64,000 nucleotides of DNA from Synechococcus sp. BIOS-U3-1 (GTDB lineage: Bacteria; Cyanobacteriota; Cyanobacteriia; PCC-6307; Cyanobiaceae), in NCBI RefSeq assembly GCF_014279975.1, contig NZ_CP047936.1:1612001-1676000 (forward strand). The letters are read 5' to 3'. Made by a program: the position numbers and the translations under genes. Under the pieces are notes generated by a model. The model saw only the letters and a list, made by a program, of their open reading frames with translations, searched no databases and was not told the DNA's origin. Shown here piece after piece: positions 39,392-48,754 of the stretch. Numbering within the stretch: the stretch's first letter is position 1; each line of letters starts with the position of its first letter.

Positions 39392-39595
39392 TCAGGAGGC
39401 TTTGCTCTGTTCTGACTCATCTGCTTCTGAGCGAAGAAAACGTTTGCGCTGTGCCGACTCGTAGCCAGACAGTTCAACCTGTTTCTTCTCGATTGATTTG
39501 GGTTTGGGCTTGTCTAAACCCATCAGCAGGGGATGAATTCCTCTTCGGCTCATTTGACTTGTCCGGTTATTTGGATTCCGCGTCTTGGTCGGCAT
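39392..39595 (-). CDS. Possible small basic protein, 67 aa
   Basis: From the ATG at 39595: MPTKTRNPNNRTSQMSRRGI then HPLLMGLDKPKPKSIEKKQV. Highly basic and Lys/Arg-rich like a small nucleic-acid-binding protein. Two + strand frames overlap it; support is weak. Confidence 0.35.
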   Translation of the reverse strand: MPTKTRNPNNRTSQMSRRGIHPLLMGLDKPKPKSIEKKQVELSGYESAQRKRFLRSEADESEQSKAS

Positions 39596-39844
39596 GACCC
39601 ATCCACGTATTGAAATCATGTCGTGTTCAGATCAGCACTGCGGTGTGATTGGCGACAAATGAAATGGAACGTCGATTGTCATCCAGTGATGGATCGCGAG
39701 CCACTCAACCGAATGAAGCTGAGACCTTGGCACAGGCAACATGCTCTTTAGCCCTGCTGGCGTGAAACGTGACCTTGATCAGGCGCTCAAAACCCAGTCT
39801 TGGTTGGAGATCACAGCCAGACTGGAGCCAACCGAACCGCAGCC

Positions 39845-40351
39845 ATGCTTCCACTGCTGGCAACAAGCCTGATCGCCATGACCGTGCCGGCAGCAGATGG
39901 ACCCTGCCCGCAAAGCGTGATCGATCAGCTCAATGGCCTCTATCGCTGGCAGGTGCAACAGATGGATCAGCGCATGGATCAGGTGAAGTCTCTTTCCACT
40001 CAGCGCCAGCGCTTCTCACCCTCACTGTTCGAACTACTGATGGAGGCCAGGCAGCTCAGACCTTCGCGTGATGGCCGTTATCTGGATTTCGATGTGTTCA
40101 GCAATACCCAGGTCTCAACCTTCGGAGCCACTGTCATTGGCTGCAGTGCGGAGATCGGAAACAGCATCAAGGCTGCGGTAGATGTGCAAGCTGGCCTCAG
40201 AGGCAGATCAGGCGAACCCCCGCGCAAGTTGCTCTACGAACTGAACAAGGACAGCACAGGCAGCTGGCGGATCAGCGACATCACCTACCTCAATGAGCAG
40301 GTCTTTCAACTCAAGCCGTTTCTGCAGAAGCTGATCAAGTCAATGCCCTGA
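39845..40351 (+). CDS. Secreted hypothetical protein, 168 aa
   Basis: The ATG at 39845 gives a signal peptide (MLPLLATSLIAMTVPAADG) and a periplasmic domain with Cys in GPCPQSV and VIGCSAE. GSWRISDITYLNEQVFQLKP near the end resembles the NTF2-like/DUF3828 cone fold. It lies 61 bases before the truncated gamma-glutamyltransferase frame. Confidence 0.6.
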   Translation: MLPLLATSLIAMTVPAADGPCPQSVIDQLNGLYRWQVQQMDQRMDQVKSLSTQRQRFSPSLFELLMEARQLRPSRDGRYLDFDVFSNTQVSTFGATVIGCSAEIGNSIKAAVDVQAGLRGRSGEPPRKLLYELNKDSTGSWRISDITYLNEQVFQLKPFLQKLIKSMP

Positions 40352-40412
40352 TCCACAACCCCCACCAACGATCGGCAGCGGCCAAGCTGGAACACGAAGT
40401 CAACGACTCCGC

Positions 40413-41702
40413 TTGCGTAGCCCTGCCCCCCTGCTCTGGCGAGATGCCACGGCACGGCTCAATGCAATCGGCATCCCCGGGACGGTGGCGCTGCTCTGGG
40501 TAGCCCATCAGCAATACGGCCGTCTGCCTTGGGCCAGCACACTGCACCCGGCGATCCAGCTCGCCAAGGATGGCTTCATGCCAAGCCCGCGGCTGCTGCG
40601 TTCGATCAGCCTCGCCCAACGCATCGGAGCGGGTCACAGCAAAACGTTTCAAGCGCTCTACTTACCTGGCGGCAAGCCGCCCCCGGCAGATCAGATCTTC
40701 CGCAACCCGGCCCTTGCACGCACGCTGGAAGCACTGGCGCGAAACGGCGGACCTGATTTTTATCAAGGTGCTTTGGCCCGCCAGATCCTGCGAGAGATGG
40801 CCGCACTGCAGGCCAGAGAGCCTGAATTCCGCGGCTGGAGCGCAACCGATTTGGCCTCCTATGCCGTACTGCACCGCCAGCCGCTCTGCAGCGAGCAACT
40901 CGCGCATCGGGTCTGCACAATGCCGCCACCGAGCAGTGGCGGAGTGGGCCTGCTGCAGACCCTGGCATTGCTGAATCAGTCAACAGATCTCACGCTCTCC
41001 AGGGCTGCTGATCCAAACACCTGGCTGCAGCTCGCCAAGGCCCAGGCGTGGGCTGATGCCGACCGCCTTTACTGGGTGCATGACCCGATCAATGCAGCCG
41101 TCCCCGCCGCGGCCTTGCTGAATCCCAGTTACATCCGGGGCCGCTCCCAATCGATGCAGGCCATACCTACCGCTCAACCCACACCGGGACTGCCAGCAGG
41201 CATCGATCACTATCCCTACGGTCGCCCGGCCCAAGGCCACGAACAGGGCACCACACAGGTGACGATCGTGGATGGATTCGGCAACATCGCCAGCTACACC
41301 TCCTCGGTGGAGACGGTCTTCGGGAGTCGGCACCTGGTAGCCGGCATGGTGATGAATAATCAGCTCACCGACTTCGCCTTTGAACCCACGGTTGGGGACC
41401 AGCCGATCGCGAATCGACGCCTGCCCGGTCGCCGGCCGATGTCGTCGATGGCGCCATCCCTAGTATTCCGAGACGGCAAACCGGTGCTTGCACTCGGTAG
41501 CCCTGGCGGTCGCAGCATTCCCCATCTGCTTAGCCGAGTGCTGCTCGCCTCATTGATCTGGAACGAACCACCACAGCGGGCCGTGGGCCTGCCCCATCTC
41601 TCCAGCCGCGGCCAAAGACTCGTGCTGGAGCAAGATCCACCGATTCCCTGGCCGCTGTCGCTGGACCAGCTGCAAATCACTCATCAACCTGTACGCCTAT
41701 AG
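40413..41702 (+). pseudogene. ggt: Gamma-glutamyltransferase lacking its N-terminus
   Basis: The 429-codon frame is clearly Ggt from residue 18 on: GIPGTVALLWVAHQQYGRLP, the GTTQVTIVDGFGNIASYTSS processing site with Thr280 as nucleophile, RRPMSSMAPSLVFRDGKPVL and GSPGGRSIP. Full-length enzymes are 530-580 aa and begin with a signal peptide, GGNAVDAA and a DGRETAP element carrying a substrate-binding Arg. These about 100 residues are absent, and the upstream DNA (40352-40412) does not encode them in any frame. It is therefore probably a 5'-deleted pseudogene. Confidence 0.75.
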
Positions 41703-41908
41703 CCCATCGGCAGCGGCACCGCTCTGGTGCAGAAGATCAACGGCCGCTGGCATGGAGCGGCCGACCCGCGCCGTGAAGGCACAGCCATGGCAATCTCTGA
41801 TCCGAGTTCACACCATTCCAGGGTTCAAACGCAGGATCTGAAGCCAGAGCCTTAACGACCAATCACCAGCTCCCTCGCTAAAAAGAATTGGACTGCTGAC
41901 CTAGCTCA
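41703..41908. other. Intergenic region
   Basis: No gene or clear terminator; the last 40 bases before 41909 are AT-rich with a TAAAAAG stretch. Confidence 0.3.
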
Positions 41909-44617
41909 ATGAGCCCGCTTGCATGGCCTAGTGATTACTTATCAGCCAATGGCAACGGATTAAATATTCCATCTTTGCTGGATGATTTCAAGGCAAGCAG
42001 CGGGTTATTAGATGTCAATGCTGATGAAAATTCTATTTTTCGTTCGACGCTAGAGGCCTTGATCTGGTCTTATCCACTCAATCAAACTTTCCGTTTATAT
42101 AACCTCAACACCCGCACTCAGGCGCCAGCAAACTCACTCTTTAAGCCTAGTTTTGCCGCCAGCTGGCTGAATGAGAGTTCATCACCAGCACCCAATGCTT
42201 CGGTGCTCTACATGCCCGCATGGATTGACCTCAGAAAAGTTGATGAAGCCGATCACGGGGAACAGGTGCTGCAGCTCCCTAAGAACCCAGATGATGCCTA
42301 TTACATCCTTGCAGTTCTGGATGCTTACATCAACACCGTTGGATCGTTAGGGCCCAGAACGATCCCAAAGGGTGGATCTGAGTTTCCTCAACAGATTCTT
42401 TTGGTTGGGCCTGACAGCACTTATTACGGGAAGAGCATTCAAGAAGTCACAATCCAGGGAACCAAGTTGCCGGTGCTCCAGGTGGATACATCCTTGGCTT
42501 GGATCACGGCACGCATCGATACCAACACCCTGGACGCCGATGCAATGACAGCCACGCGGGCTTTCATCAACGGCACCAAAGATGACTTGGGTAGCGGTTT
42601 TCAGCTCACGTCTCTGAAGGACTTCAAGGAAACCGGAGTCGTCCCTTATTCCAAACCAATCAGTCAATCATCGCCGAATCAAGCAGCAAGCAGGACATGG
42701 GGAGAAATCCCCACGCATGCTGTGAAATTCTTCAAGCAAGTTTCTGAAGCACTGGCACTCAATCCTGTCCCTGCTGAACTTGAGACCAATGTCACACCTC
42801 CCCCTTATCAAATCTGGATCGGGAACCAGAACTCGCTACAGAATTCCGACACGCCTTACCAGCCTCCCTCTGCTCTCACACCTAAAGATCGGGCTGACCT
42901 CAATGCGCGCTTTGCCACGATCGGACTCAATCTGGAAACAGGTTTTTCCCTTCCCGTCAACTGGACAGCGCAGGAAAAAGTTGTCTTCCAGGAGGCCTAT
43001 CGCTACGGCCTCGATCTGCTGAGTGAAGCCACCACCGCATTGGTGGAAGGCAACATGGATATCAACAATGGTTGGAATATCTCCAACGAAAATATCGGGG
43101 TTTACCCCAACACTTGGAGTTCATGGCTTGTTCGCGCTGGTGTTGCTGTTCAAGGAGGTGCAGCCAACATCCCCAATGACGCCGTCTATCCCACCACTGA
43201 AATCGATAACGAAGGTCATCCACTCACTAGTACCTATGACTACCAAATTGTCCTGCCGGCAATAGCAGACCAAGCTCCTCCCGAAACCGAAACGTATGCA
43301 CCGGCCCAAGGCTTCTGGGCCTTCACGATTTACCAGCCAAACCCAGGGAATGCTTACCAGCCTTTCTTGATTGAGAACGCCATCCAGAACACGGCTTATT
43401 CACCCATCAATGCCACAGCCACGCTCACCGCGGATGGCCGGCTTCGAACAGCAAAACCCGGAAACTGGAACCGGGGAACCGCTGTTGGTACAGCCCTGTT
43501 AACAGGATCTGCGAATGGTGTGAACGGCCTTGATGCCGACACGATTTACTACGTGAATAAAGCTCAGGAGGTCGGCAACGAACTCTTGCTCTCGCTGGCA
43601 TCTGACTATCAACCGTCTTACGCCAGCAACGGAATCCCGATTGGTGGCGCTGGATCCCCCACCCCTGGCTCGGAGCTCTCGCTCAATGGTGCGCCGGGCA
43701 GCCGCCTGTCGTTCGGATGGATTAATCCCGTCGCGCAACTCGGATCCAGTCAGTTGGCAGGTGAAACCAATGCCAGCACGACCCTCGCCATCGAAAGCGA
43801 TGGATCCATCGCTCTCAGCCTCTCAAGCTTCAAGCCTCAATCCAATGTGCGGAACTGGCTTCCCATCCCGTCGGTCACCGGTTCAGGGTCCTCCAACCCA
43901 GCCAATGCCAATGAATTCCAGGTGATGGTCCGCTACTACCTGCCGAAAACGGATACACCATCGGTCCTCGCGCCCAATAACCGACGGCGTGGGTCTCCCG
44001 ACCTTTATGTGCCTCCAATGATTCAGCGTCTTGGGCTCAACCGCCTCGATACCTGGGATCTCTTGAGCGAACATGGCGAGGCGCTGGTGAAAGCCAAAGA
44101 ACCGACATTCGGTTCCACCCATCCATTCGATATCCCGTCAGCGTTCAACGGCGATGTCGTTGGAGCCCTAATCGACCTCAGCATCCTGCCTCAGGCCCTC
44201 AACGGACAGACCGCAACGGTGAATTACAGCTACTCCCGAGACTGCGCCTACGACAACCGGCTCTTCTTCTATGTCATCGACGACCTCACAGGCAGCATCG
44301 ACGGTGTTGCGCCGGATGACAGCAGCTACCTGGTGAAAGCCTGGGAGAATCGGGTGCACCCCGAGACCCCGATTGCAACGAGCATCGGTTCGACCCAGAA
44401 AGGGGCCATCGAGCTGACGACAGGTCAGCTCTACGCCCCGATCGTGCACAACGGCGAAGGATTGATCTTCACAGCCTTCGACAACGCCAATCCAGGTGGC
44501 TACCGACATTTCGATCTACTCAGCGGTAGCAGCTTCGCCTTTGAGGATCAGCTCATTGGCGGCCGTACGCATGACCGCAATGACGGCCTGTTCACGATTC
44601 ACTCGATTGACCTTTGA
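41909..44617 (+). CDS. DUF1254-DUF1214 protein with C-terminal DUF4114 domain, 902 aa
   Basis: A DUF1254 region spans about 40-270 (ALIWSYPLNQTFRLYN, ILAVLDAYINTVGSLGPRTI). A DUF1214 region spans about 360-500 (GVYPNTWSSWLVRAGVAVQG, NDAVYPTTEIDNEGHPLTST, APAQGFWAFTIYQ). The C-terminal ~150 residues match DUF4114 (NRLFFYVIDDLTGSIDGVAP, FAFEDQLIGGRTHDRNDGLF, with the FED and D-ND calcium-type motif). DUF4114 is typical of secreted cyanobacterial proteins. No Sec signal is visible, so type I export via C-terminal signals is plausible. Functions of DUF1254/1214 proteins are unclear. Confidence 0.75.
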   Translation: MSPLAWPSDYLSANGNGLNIPSLLDDFKASSGLLDVNADENSIFRSTLEALIWSYPLNQTFRLYNLNTRTQAPANSLFKPSFAASWLNESSSPAPNASVLYMPAWIDLRKVDEADHGEQVLQLPKNPDDAYYILAVLDAYINTVGSLGPRTIPKGGSEFPQQILLVGPDSTYYGKSIQEVTIQGTKLPVLQVDTSLAWITARIDTNTLDADAMTATRAFINGTKDDLGSGFQLTSLKDFKETGVVPYSKPISQSSPNQAASRTWGEIPTHAVKFFKQVSEALALNPVPAELETNVTPPPYQIWIGNQNSLQNSDTPYQPPSALTPKDRADLNARFATIGLNLETGFSLPVNWTAQEKVVFQEAYRYGLDLLSEATTALVEGNMDINNGWNISNENIGVYPNTWSSWLVRAGVAVQGGAANIPNDAVYPTTEIDNEGHPLTSTYDYQIVLPAIADQAPPETETYAPAQGFWAFTIYQPNPGNAYQPFLIENAIQNTAYSPINATATLTADGRLRTAKPGNWNRGTAVGTALLTGSANGVNGLDADTIYYVNKAQEVGNELLLSLASDYQPSYASNGIPIGGAGSPTPGSELSLNGAPGSRLSFGWINPVAQLGSSQLAGETNASTTLAIESDGSIALSLSSFKPQSNVRNWLPIPSVTGSGSSNPANANEFQVMVRYYLPKTDTPSVLAPNNRRRGSPDLYVPPMIQRLGLNRLDTWDLLSEHGEALVKAKEPTFGSTHPFDIPSAFNGDVVGALIDLSILPQALNGQTATVNYSYSRDCAYDNRLFFYVIDDLTGSIDGVAPDDSSYLVKAWENRVHPETPIATSIGSTQKGAIELTTGQLYAPIVHNGEGLIFTAFDNANPGGYRHFDLLSGSSFAFEDQLIGGRTHDRNDGLFTIHSIDL

Positions 44618-44668
44618 GCCAAGGCTCCACCTCCTGACCCTCTTGATGGAGAGAAATCTGACTGTGAC

Positions 44669-46303
44669 CTAACTCGCTAGCCAGGGCCAGTCGATGCCCA
44701 GGGTCTCCAGCGGATCCATCACCAGCTTGTTGAGGGCACGACCCAACAGCACCTGCGGTTCATCGGCCCGGATCGGAACCACCGGATGCTGGCGGCTGCG
44801 CGGTACGCCGTCACCACGCACAATGCCGCGCCGCAGCAATGAGTTACCCGCTTCCAGACCGCACACGTAAGCGCGTTCCTGGCACAGACCTTTGGCACCG
44901 TGTTCTTTATCACCCATCCGCACCCAGTCGCCGGCACAAACCACTGGCGCCAATGAGGTTTCGAGGGGCGGTCGCTTGCTGAAGCTGCCTGGTGAAAACA
45001 AAGACACCGAACGCGGATACCGACGCACCTCCTGATCCACGACCCGGGCCTCGGCGAAAGCAGGCTGCGCCATCGGCAGCAGATCCTGCTTCAGACAGTC
45101 GACGATGCCCTGATCACTCAATTCAGCAATCGCCGTAGCGTTGTAGAAGTCGCTGGCAATCACCGAGCCCTGCACGGGCTGACCACCCCAGAGCTCCTGC
45201 TCATTAGCTTTCTGCAGCTGATCCAGCATGAAAAAAGTGGCCCCGGCACCGTGAAGCGCAGTGAAGCGCGAGAACACATTGGCGGGATCGGCAACCGGTA
45301 CGTAGCGATCCAGCCATAGCCGCACCGACACCACATCGATCGAACCAAGAGTGCCGGCCTGCACCAGCTCCGGTGCCAGCACACCACACTCTGGCGATTG
45401 CGCCATCAAGGCACCCATTCCCTTAGCTCCCATTGCCAGCACTACCGCATCCACGTCATCCAGAACATCCCTGCTCCCCGTCATCACGTTGCGGGTTTCC
45501 AACGACCGAATCGTCTGGCCGTCGGCTGACACGTTGAGTTTGGTCGCCAGCGTGCCGCCCAGCACCGCGAGTTGATGGCGCTCCCGTAGCCGGTTACTGA
45601 GTGGTGCAATCAGCTGTTCGGCAATGCTCTTGGAGCGAATCCAGCGCACATCAAACGAGTCTTGGTGAGCCAGGGCGTAGTAATACAGAAGCTCCATGGT
45701 CACCGCCGCCGAAAGCTCCTCCGGCGGCTTGAACAGCCCCACCAGCAGCGTAGGGCGCAGGAAATCGTCGATCATGCGATCACTGATCCGCAGCTGTTTA
45801 AACAGCGTCAGCGCATCGATCGCGTCGTAGCTCCGGTACACCGCGTCGCTGCGGTTGAGATCGAGCATGGCGTAGAGCAGACCAGCGATGCTGAGCCGAT
45901 CAGACACGGGCAGGCGCTTGAAGTTCTTCACCGTGGCCAACACCTGCCCGACAGGACTGGGCAACTGCGGCGCATCACCAAACACAGGCGCGGTGGCCTC
46001 CAAACCATCCGGCGACCAAAAGGCACTGGTGGTGAACTCCGTGTAGATCGAGCCCAGGCCAAGCTCATCGGTGAGGGCGTTGATATTGGGATAGTCCTTC
46101 CAAAAGCCGCGGGTGCCGGCTTCGAAGGGCTTGCCGCTCGGGGTTGTGATTGGCTCACTACCGCTGGGATCCGCCATCCCGTCGATCAGAGTCACGCGCA
46201 CGCCGGCTTCGCAGAGCGCTTTGGCCGTACCCCAGCCTGCCCAGCCGGCACCGACCACCACTACATGAGACGTCTGGTTTGCTGAAAAACCGTTCTCGGC
46301 CAT
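44669..46303 (-). CDS. FAD-dependent oxidoreductase of the carotenoid desaturase/isomerase type
   Basis: The 544-aa protein starts with a dinucleotide-binding motif (VVVVGAGWAGWGTAKALCEA) and has GTRGFWKDYPNINALTDELG as the substrate-side element. It ends with VCAGDWVRMGDKEHGAKGLC (the FAD-binding GD motif) and QERAYVCGLEAGN. This layout matches the phytoene-desaturase/CrtISO/hydroxysqualene dehydroxylase superfamily. Substrate cannot be decided. It is co-oriented with the POR-like SDR gene upstream. Confidence 0.8.
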   Translation of the reverse strand: MAENGFSANQTSHVVVVGAGWAGWGTAKALCEAGVRVTLIDGMADPSGSEPITTPSGKPFEAGTRGFWKDYPNINALTDELGLGSIYTEFTTSAFWSPDGLEATAPVFGDAPQLPSPVGQVLATVKNFKRLPVSDRLSIAGLLYAMLDLNRSDAVYRSYDAIDALTLFKQLRISDRMIDDFLRPTLLVGLFKPPEELSAAVTMELLYYYALAHQDSFDVRWIRSKSIAEQLIAPLSNRLRERHQLAVLGGTLATKLNVSADGQTIRSLETRNVMTGSRDVLDDVDAVVLAMGAKGMGALMAQSPECGVLAPELVQAGTLGSIDVVSVRLWLDRYVPVADPANVFSRFTALHGAGATFFMLDQLQKANEQELWGGQPVQGSVIASDFYNATAIAELSDQGIVDCLKQDLLPMAQPAFAEARVVDQEVRRYPRSVSLFSPGSFSKRPPLETSLAPVVCAGDWVRMGDKEHGAKGLCQERAYVCGLEAGNSLLRRGIVRGDGVPRSRQHPVVPIRADEPQVLLGRALNKLVMDPLETLGIDWPWLAS

Positions 46304-46322
46304 TGGGCTTCTGTGCTTGAGC

Positions 46323-47294
46323 TCAAGTTAGAGAGATCGGCAGCTCAGACATCAACTGCTCTGACAGCCGCCATAGTTCAGCGGCCTTCGGCAGATCAGC
46401 GCCATCAGCACTGGTGTCCGTGGGATCAAGCCGATGCCCACCGAACCTCACCACCTTGTTAGTGAAGTAGTTGAACCCCGGCGTGATCTCCGGATCGCAC
46501 ACCAGCTGCGCCAGCAAGCGGCCAGCGTTTTCGGGTGATTCAGTGATCCGCAGCAAATCACGGGCCACGAACGCGAACGCCCCCATGCCCAGCGGGTTAC
46601 TGCGCTTGTTGTACCGGAAGAAGCCTCCGTTGGTGCGCGTGATCACCAGGCCGGGGCTCCAGGCGATCACCGGCATCACGGCCCCTAGCTGCCGGTTGAG
46701 CTCCCGCGCCATCAGCACGTTGCAGAGCTTGCTGTCTTTGTAAGCCTTGTTGCCATCAAAGCTTGGGTTCCCATCCACCATCGCGAAGCCGGGCCCGGCT
46801 CGCAGCCCCTGCAGATCGCCGAGATCCGCAGGCTTGCCCACCTTGCCGGCACCGCTGCTGGGGTTGTGCACCTCAGACGCGGTGATCACCACCCGCGGGC
46901 TATCGGCCTTGCACAACAGGGGCAGCAGCCGCATCGCCATCAGCTGATGGGCCAGCTGGTTCACAGCAATGGTGAGTTCGATGCCCTGCGCTGAAAACTG
47001 TGGGTCGGAGGCACCGGCGTATTGCAAACCGGCATTGAGCACCAGCGCATCCAACGCTGCACCGCTGTCCACAAGCTGGCTGCAGATCGTGGCAACAGCC
47101 CCGAGATCGGCTAGGTCGCAGATCAGGATGTGAACGGATCCCGGCAGCAAACTGCGGGTCTGATCGGCCGTGGCCTGGTTGCGGCAGACAATCGTGAGCT
47201 CATGCCCCTGGGCGATGAGCACTGTTGCCGCCTCAAAACCCACGCCGGAGCTTCCTCCGGTGAGCAGCACGCGTTTGGATGCAGGATCAGCCAT
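46323..47294 (-). CDS. Protochlorophyllide-reductase-like SDR
   Basis: From the ATG at 47294 the protein is 323 aa: LLTGGSSGVGFEAATVLIAQ (cofactor site), LNAGLQYAG, ITASEVHNP (catalytic Ser) and KAYKDSKLCNVLMARELNRQ (Tyr and Lys, typical of light-dependent POR and related SDRs). The middle insertion found in POR is present in part. It overlaps the end of the SdiA-regulated-type gene by eight bases, so it is co-transcribed with it and the flavoprotein. Confidence 0.8.
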   Translation of the reverse strand: MADPASKRVLLTGGSSGVGFEAATVLIAQGHELTIVCRNQATADQTRSLLPGSVHILICDLADLGAVATICSQLVDSGAALDALVLNAGLQYAGASDPQFSAQGIELTIAVNQLAHQLMAMRLLPLLCKADSPRVVITASEVHNPSSGAGKVGKPADLGDLQGLRAGPGFAMVDGNPSFDGNKAYKDSKLCNVLMARELNRQLGAVMPVIAWSPGLVITRTNGGFFRYNKRSNPLGMGAFAFVARDLLRITESPENAGRLLAQLVCDPEITPGFNYFTNKVVRFGGHRLDPTDTSADGADLPKAAELWRLSEQLMSELPISLT

Positions 47295-48087
47295 GGAGCT
47301 GGAACACGTAGAGCTCGGCGTCACGATCGCTCACCACATAAACCTTGCCACGCTTTGAATCCACGGCGATGCCTTCTGCTTTACGCACACGCTTGGATTG
47401 GCCACCGTCTTCGAGACTGAGATCAAGGCGATGCAGCACCCGATCACGCGTCCAGTCGTAATGGAACAGGCATTGCCCCTGATCACTGGCGATCCAGAAG
47501 CTGTCGTGCAGGCTGTCGTAGCTCAATCCGGAGAAGTCGAGCCTGCGAGTCCCCCGCTTTGGATGAGAGAAGCCGTTCTCTGGCGTTAGCAATCGCGACG
47601 ACAGGATCGTGCTGCATGCAGCATCGAGTTCGATGAGCAGCCCTGGTCGACATTCCTTGACCACAAATACGTGCTGATTGGTGCTGTTTACCGTGATCCC
47701 CTCCAGACCCTTGTTGTCGGGCTGAGCGGGGAAGTGCATAGCAACGCTGGCGTAATTGACCATCTCGGCCAGGGGGCGACTCTGCAATTCACGACGACTG
47801 GCGAGATCAATACTGACCACCGAATTGGTCTCCTCCTGCACAGCCAGCAGCAGCCTGCCGTCGCAGCTGAGGGCGAGACCCTCCAGCCCTGTCGCATTCA
47901 CAAAAAACGACTCACTGGTCGACACCCGGCCATTGAGATCCATGCAAAAGATGGCCTTCGTATCGTCGCTGACCGTGAAAAGCGCCGTGCCATCAGCATT
48001 GAGGCTGAGGCCCGAGGGTTCATTCAGGCCAAGAGCTGGATCTCCGATGCGTTGCCTGTGGATCAGCTCGAGGCGGAATGGCCCCAT
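47287..48087 (-). CDS. SdiA-regulated-type beta-propeller protein
   Basis: The 266-aa protein starts at ATG 48087 (a GTG two codons earlier is possible). Repeated strands such as EPSGLSLNADGTALFTVSDD, GLEGLALSCDGRLLLAVQEE, GLEGITVNSTNQHVFVVKEC and RKAEGIAVDSKRGKVYVVSD fit the SdiA-regulated/esterase-like propeller family. It lacks a signal peptide. Its end overlaps the SDR start. Role unknown. Confidence 0.75.
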   Translation of the reverse strand: MGPFRLELIHRQRIGDPALGLNEPSGLSLNADGTALFTVSDDTKAIFCMDLNGRVSTSESFFVNATGLEGLALSCDGRLLLAVQEETNSVVSIDLASRRELQSRPLAEMVNYASVAMHFPAQPDNKGLEGITVNSTNQHVFVVKECRPGLLIELDAACSTILSSRLLTPENGFSHPKRGTRRLDFSGLSYDSLHDSFWIASDQGQCLFHYDWTRDRVLHRLDLSLEDGGQSKRVRKAEGIAVDSKRGKVYVVSDRDAELYVFQLHG

Positions 48088-48175
48088 CAACACCCACGCG
48101 AGTCACTGAAGTGATTGTGAGTCCAGGACAAGCCGGGCATCAGCGCTGAAGTGTCGGGTGCAACACATTGTGAAC

Positions 48176-48194
48176 GCTAATGAGAATCACTTGC
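48176..48194. promoter_or_regulatory. Fur-box-like sequence
   Basis: GCTAATGAGAATCACTTGC matches the classic 19-base Fur consensus GATAATGATAATCATTATC at about 14 positions. It contains TGAGAATCA, the reverse complement of the ferritin repeats. It lies 53 bases before the 48-aa gene. Confidence 0.45.
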
Positions 48195-48246
48195 TCCAAG
48201 CAGAACGGCCATGCTTTGTTGCGACTGAATCTCAGATGCAAGGACA

Positions 48247-48393
48247 ATGCTTCGGCTGTTCGGCGATCGTCAATCCCTGCTGGAAGCGCTGATGCAGGAC
48301 TGGGCCGAGGCCCAACTGCAACTGCCCAGCGCAAGCGAAATCCCCCAGCGCCTGCGCATGCAACGCAGGCCGTTGCGCTCCTCCGGCAGCTGA
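48247..48393 (+). CDS. Small protein, 48 aa
   Basis: The frame encodes MLRLFGDRQSLLEALMQDWA followed by EAQLQLPSASEIPQRLRMQR and a short Ser-rich tail. The helical pattern is protein-like. It lies downstream of a Fur-like box; a link to iron is speculative. Confidence 0.45.
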   Translation: MLRLFGDRQSLLEALMQDWAEAQLQLPSASEIPQRLRMQRRPLRSSGS

Positions 48394-48487
48394 GCACAAC
48401 GGAAGAATTGCCAAAGTTGCTCAGTTCCTCCCCCAGGCTCTCTAAGGTCTGCTCGAAAGGAATTCGTTCTATAGGAGGAATTGCGCG

Positions 48488-48682
48488 ATGTCTGATGGCA
48501 AGCACAAGTTCGAGGAGTATGAGCTCCCTTTCGGCACCAACGAAAAGCACACGACTGAAGAGTTCGATCCCAAAAAGGATGCGGGAGTGAATAACCCCGA
48601 CAGCCGTCACCGCGACAAAGTGCTCGACGAGATCTGCGATACCCATCCGGGCTCACCGATGTGCAAAGTCTTTGACGAGTGA
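48488..48682 (+). CDS. Small protein with CP12-like C-terminus, 64 aa
   Basis: TAGGAGGA lies upstream of the ATG. The C-terminus DEICDTHPGSPMCKVFDE has the spacing C-x-x-x-P-x-x-x-x-C followed by an aromatic, like the C-terminal disulfide hairpin of CP12, the regulator that links GAPDH and PRK. The usual N-terminal Cys pair and AWD motif are absent. It could be a CP12-like redox peptide or a different Cys-hairpin protein. Confidence 0.6.
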   Translation: MSDGKHKFEEYELPFGTNEKHTTEEFDPKKDAGVNNPDSRHRDKVLDEICDTHPGSPMCKVFDE

Positions 48683-48702
48683 AATCCTGAACATGACTGC
48701 TT

Positions 48703-48731
48703 AACCCCCACCAGCGAGTGGGGGTTTTTTG
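48703..48731 (+). terminator. Rho-independent terminator
   Basis: AACCCCCAC, loop CAGCGA, GTGGGGGTTTTTT: a strong nine-base stem and T-run after the CP12-like gene. Confidence 0.9.
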
Positions 48732-48754
48732 TGGCCTGAACCTCCAGAGCAAGC

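Noticed and set aside
45662-46285. 207-codon + strand frame
   Set aside because: Antisense to the FAD oxidoreductase; Arg/His-rich composition typical of a shadow frame.
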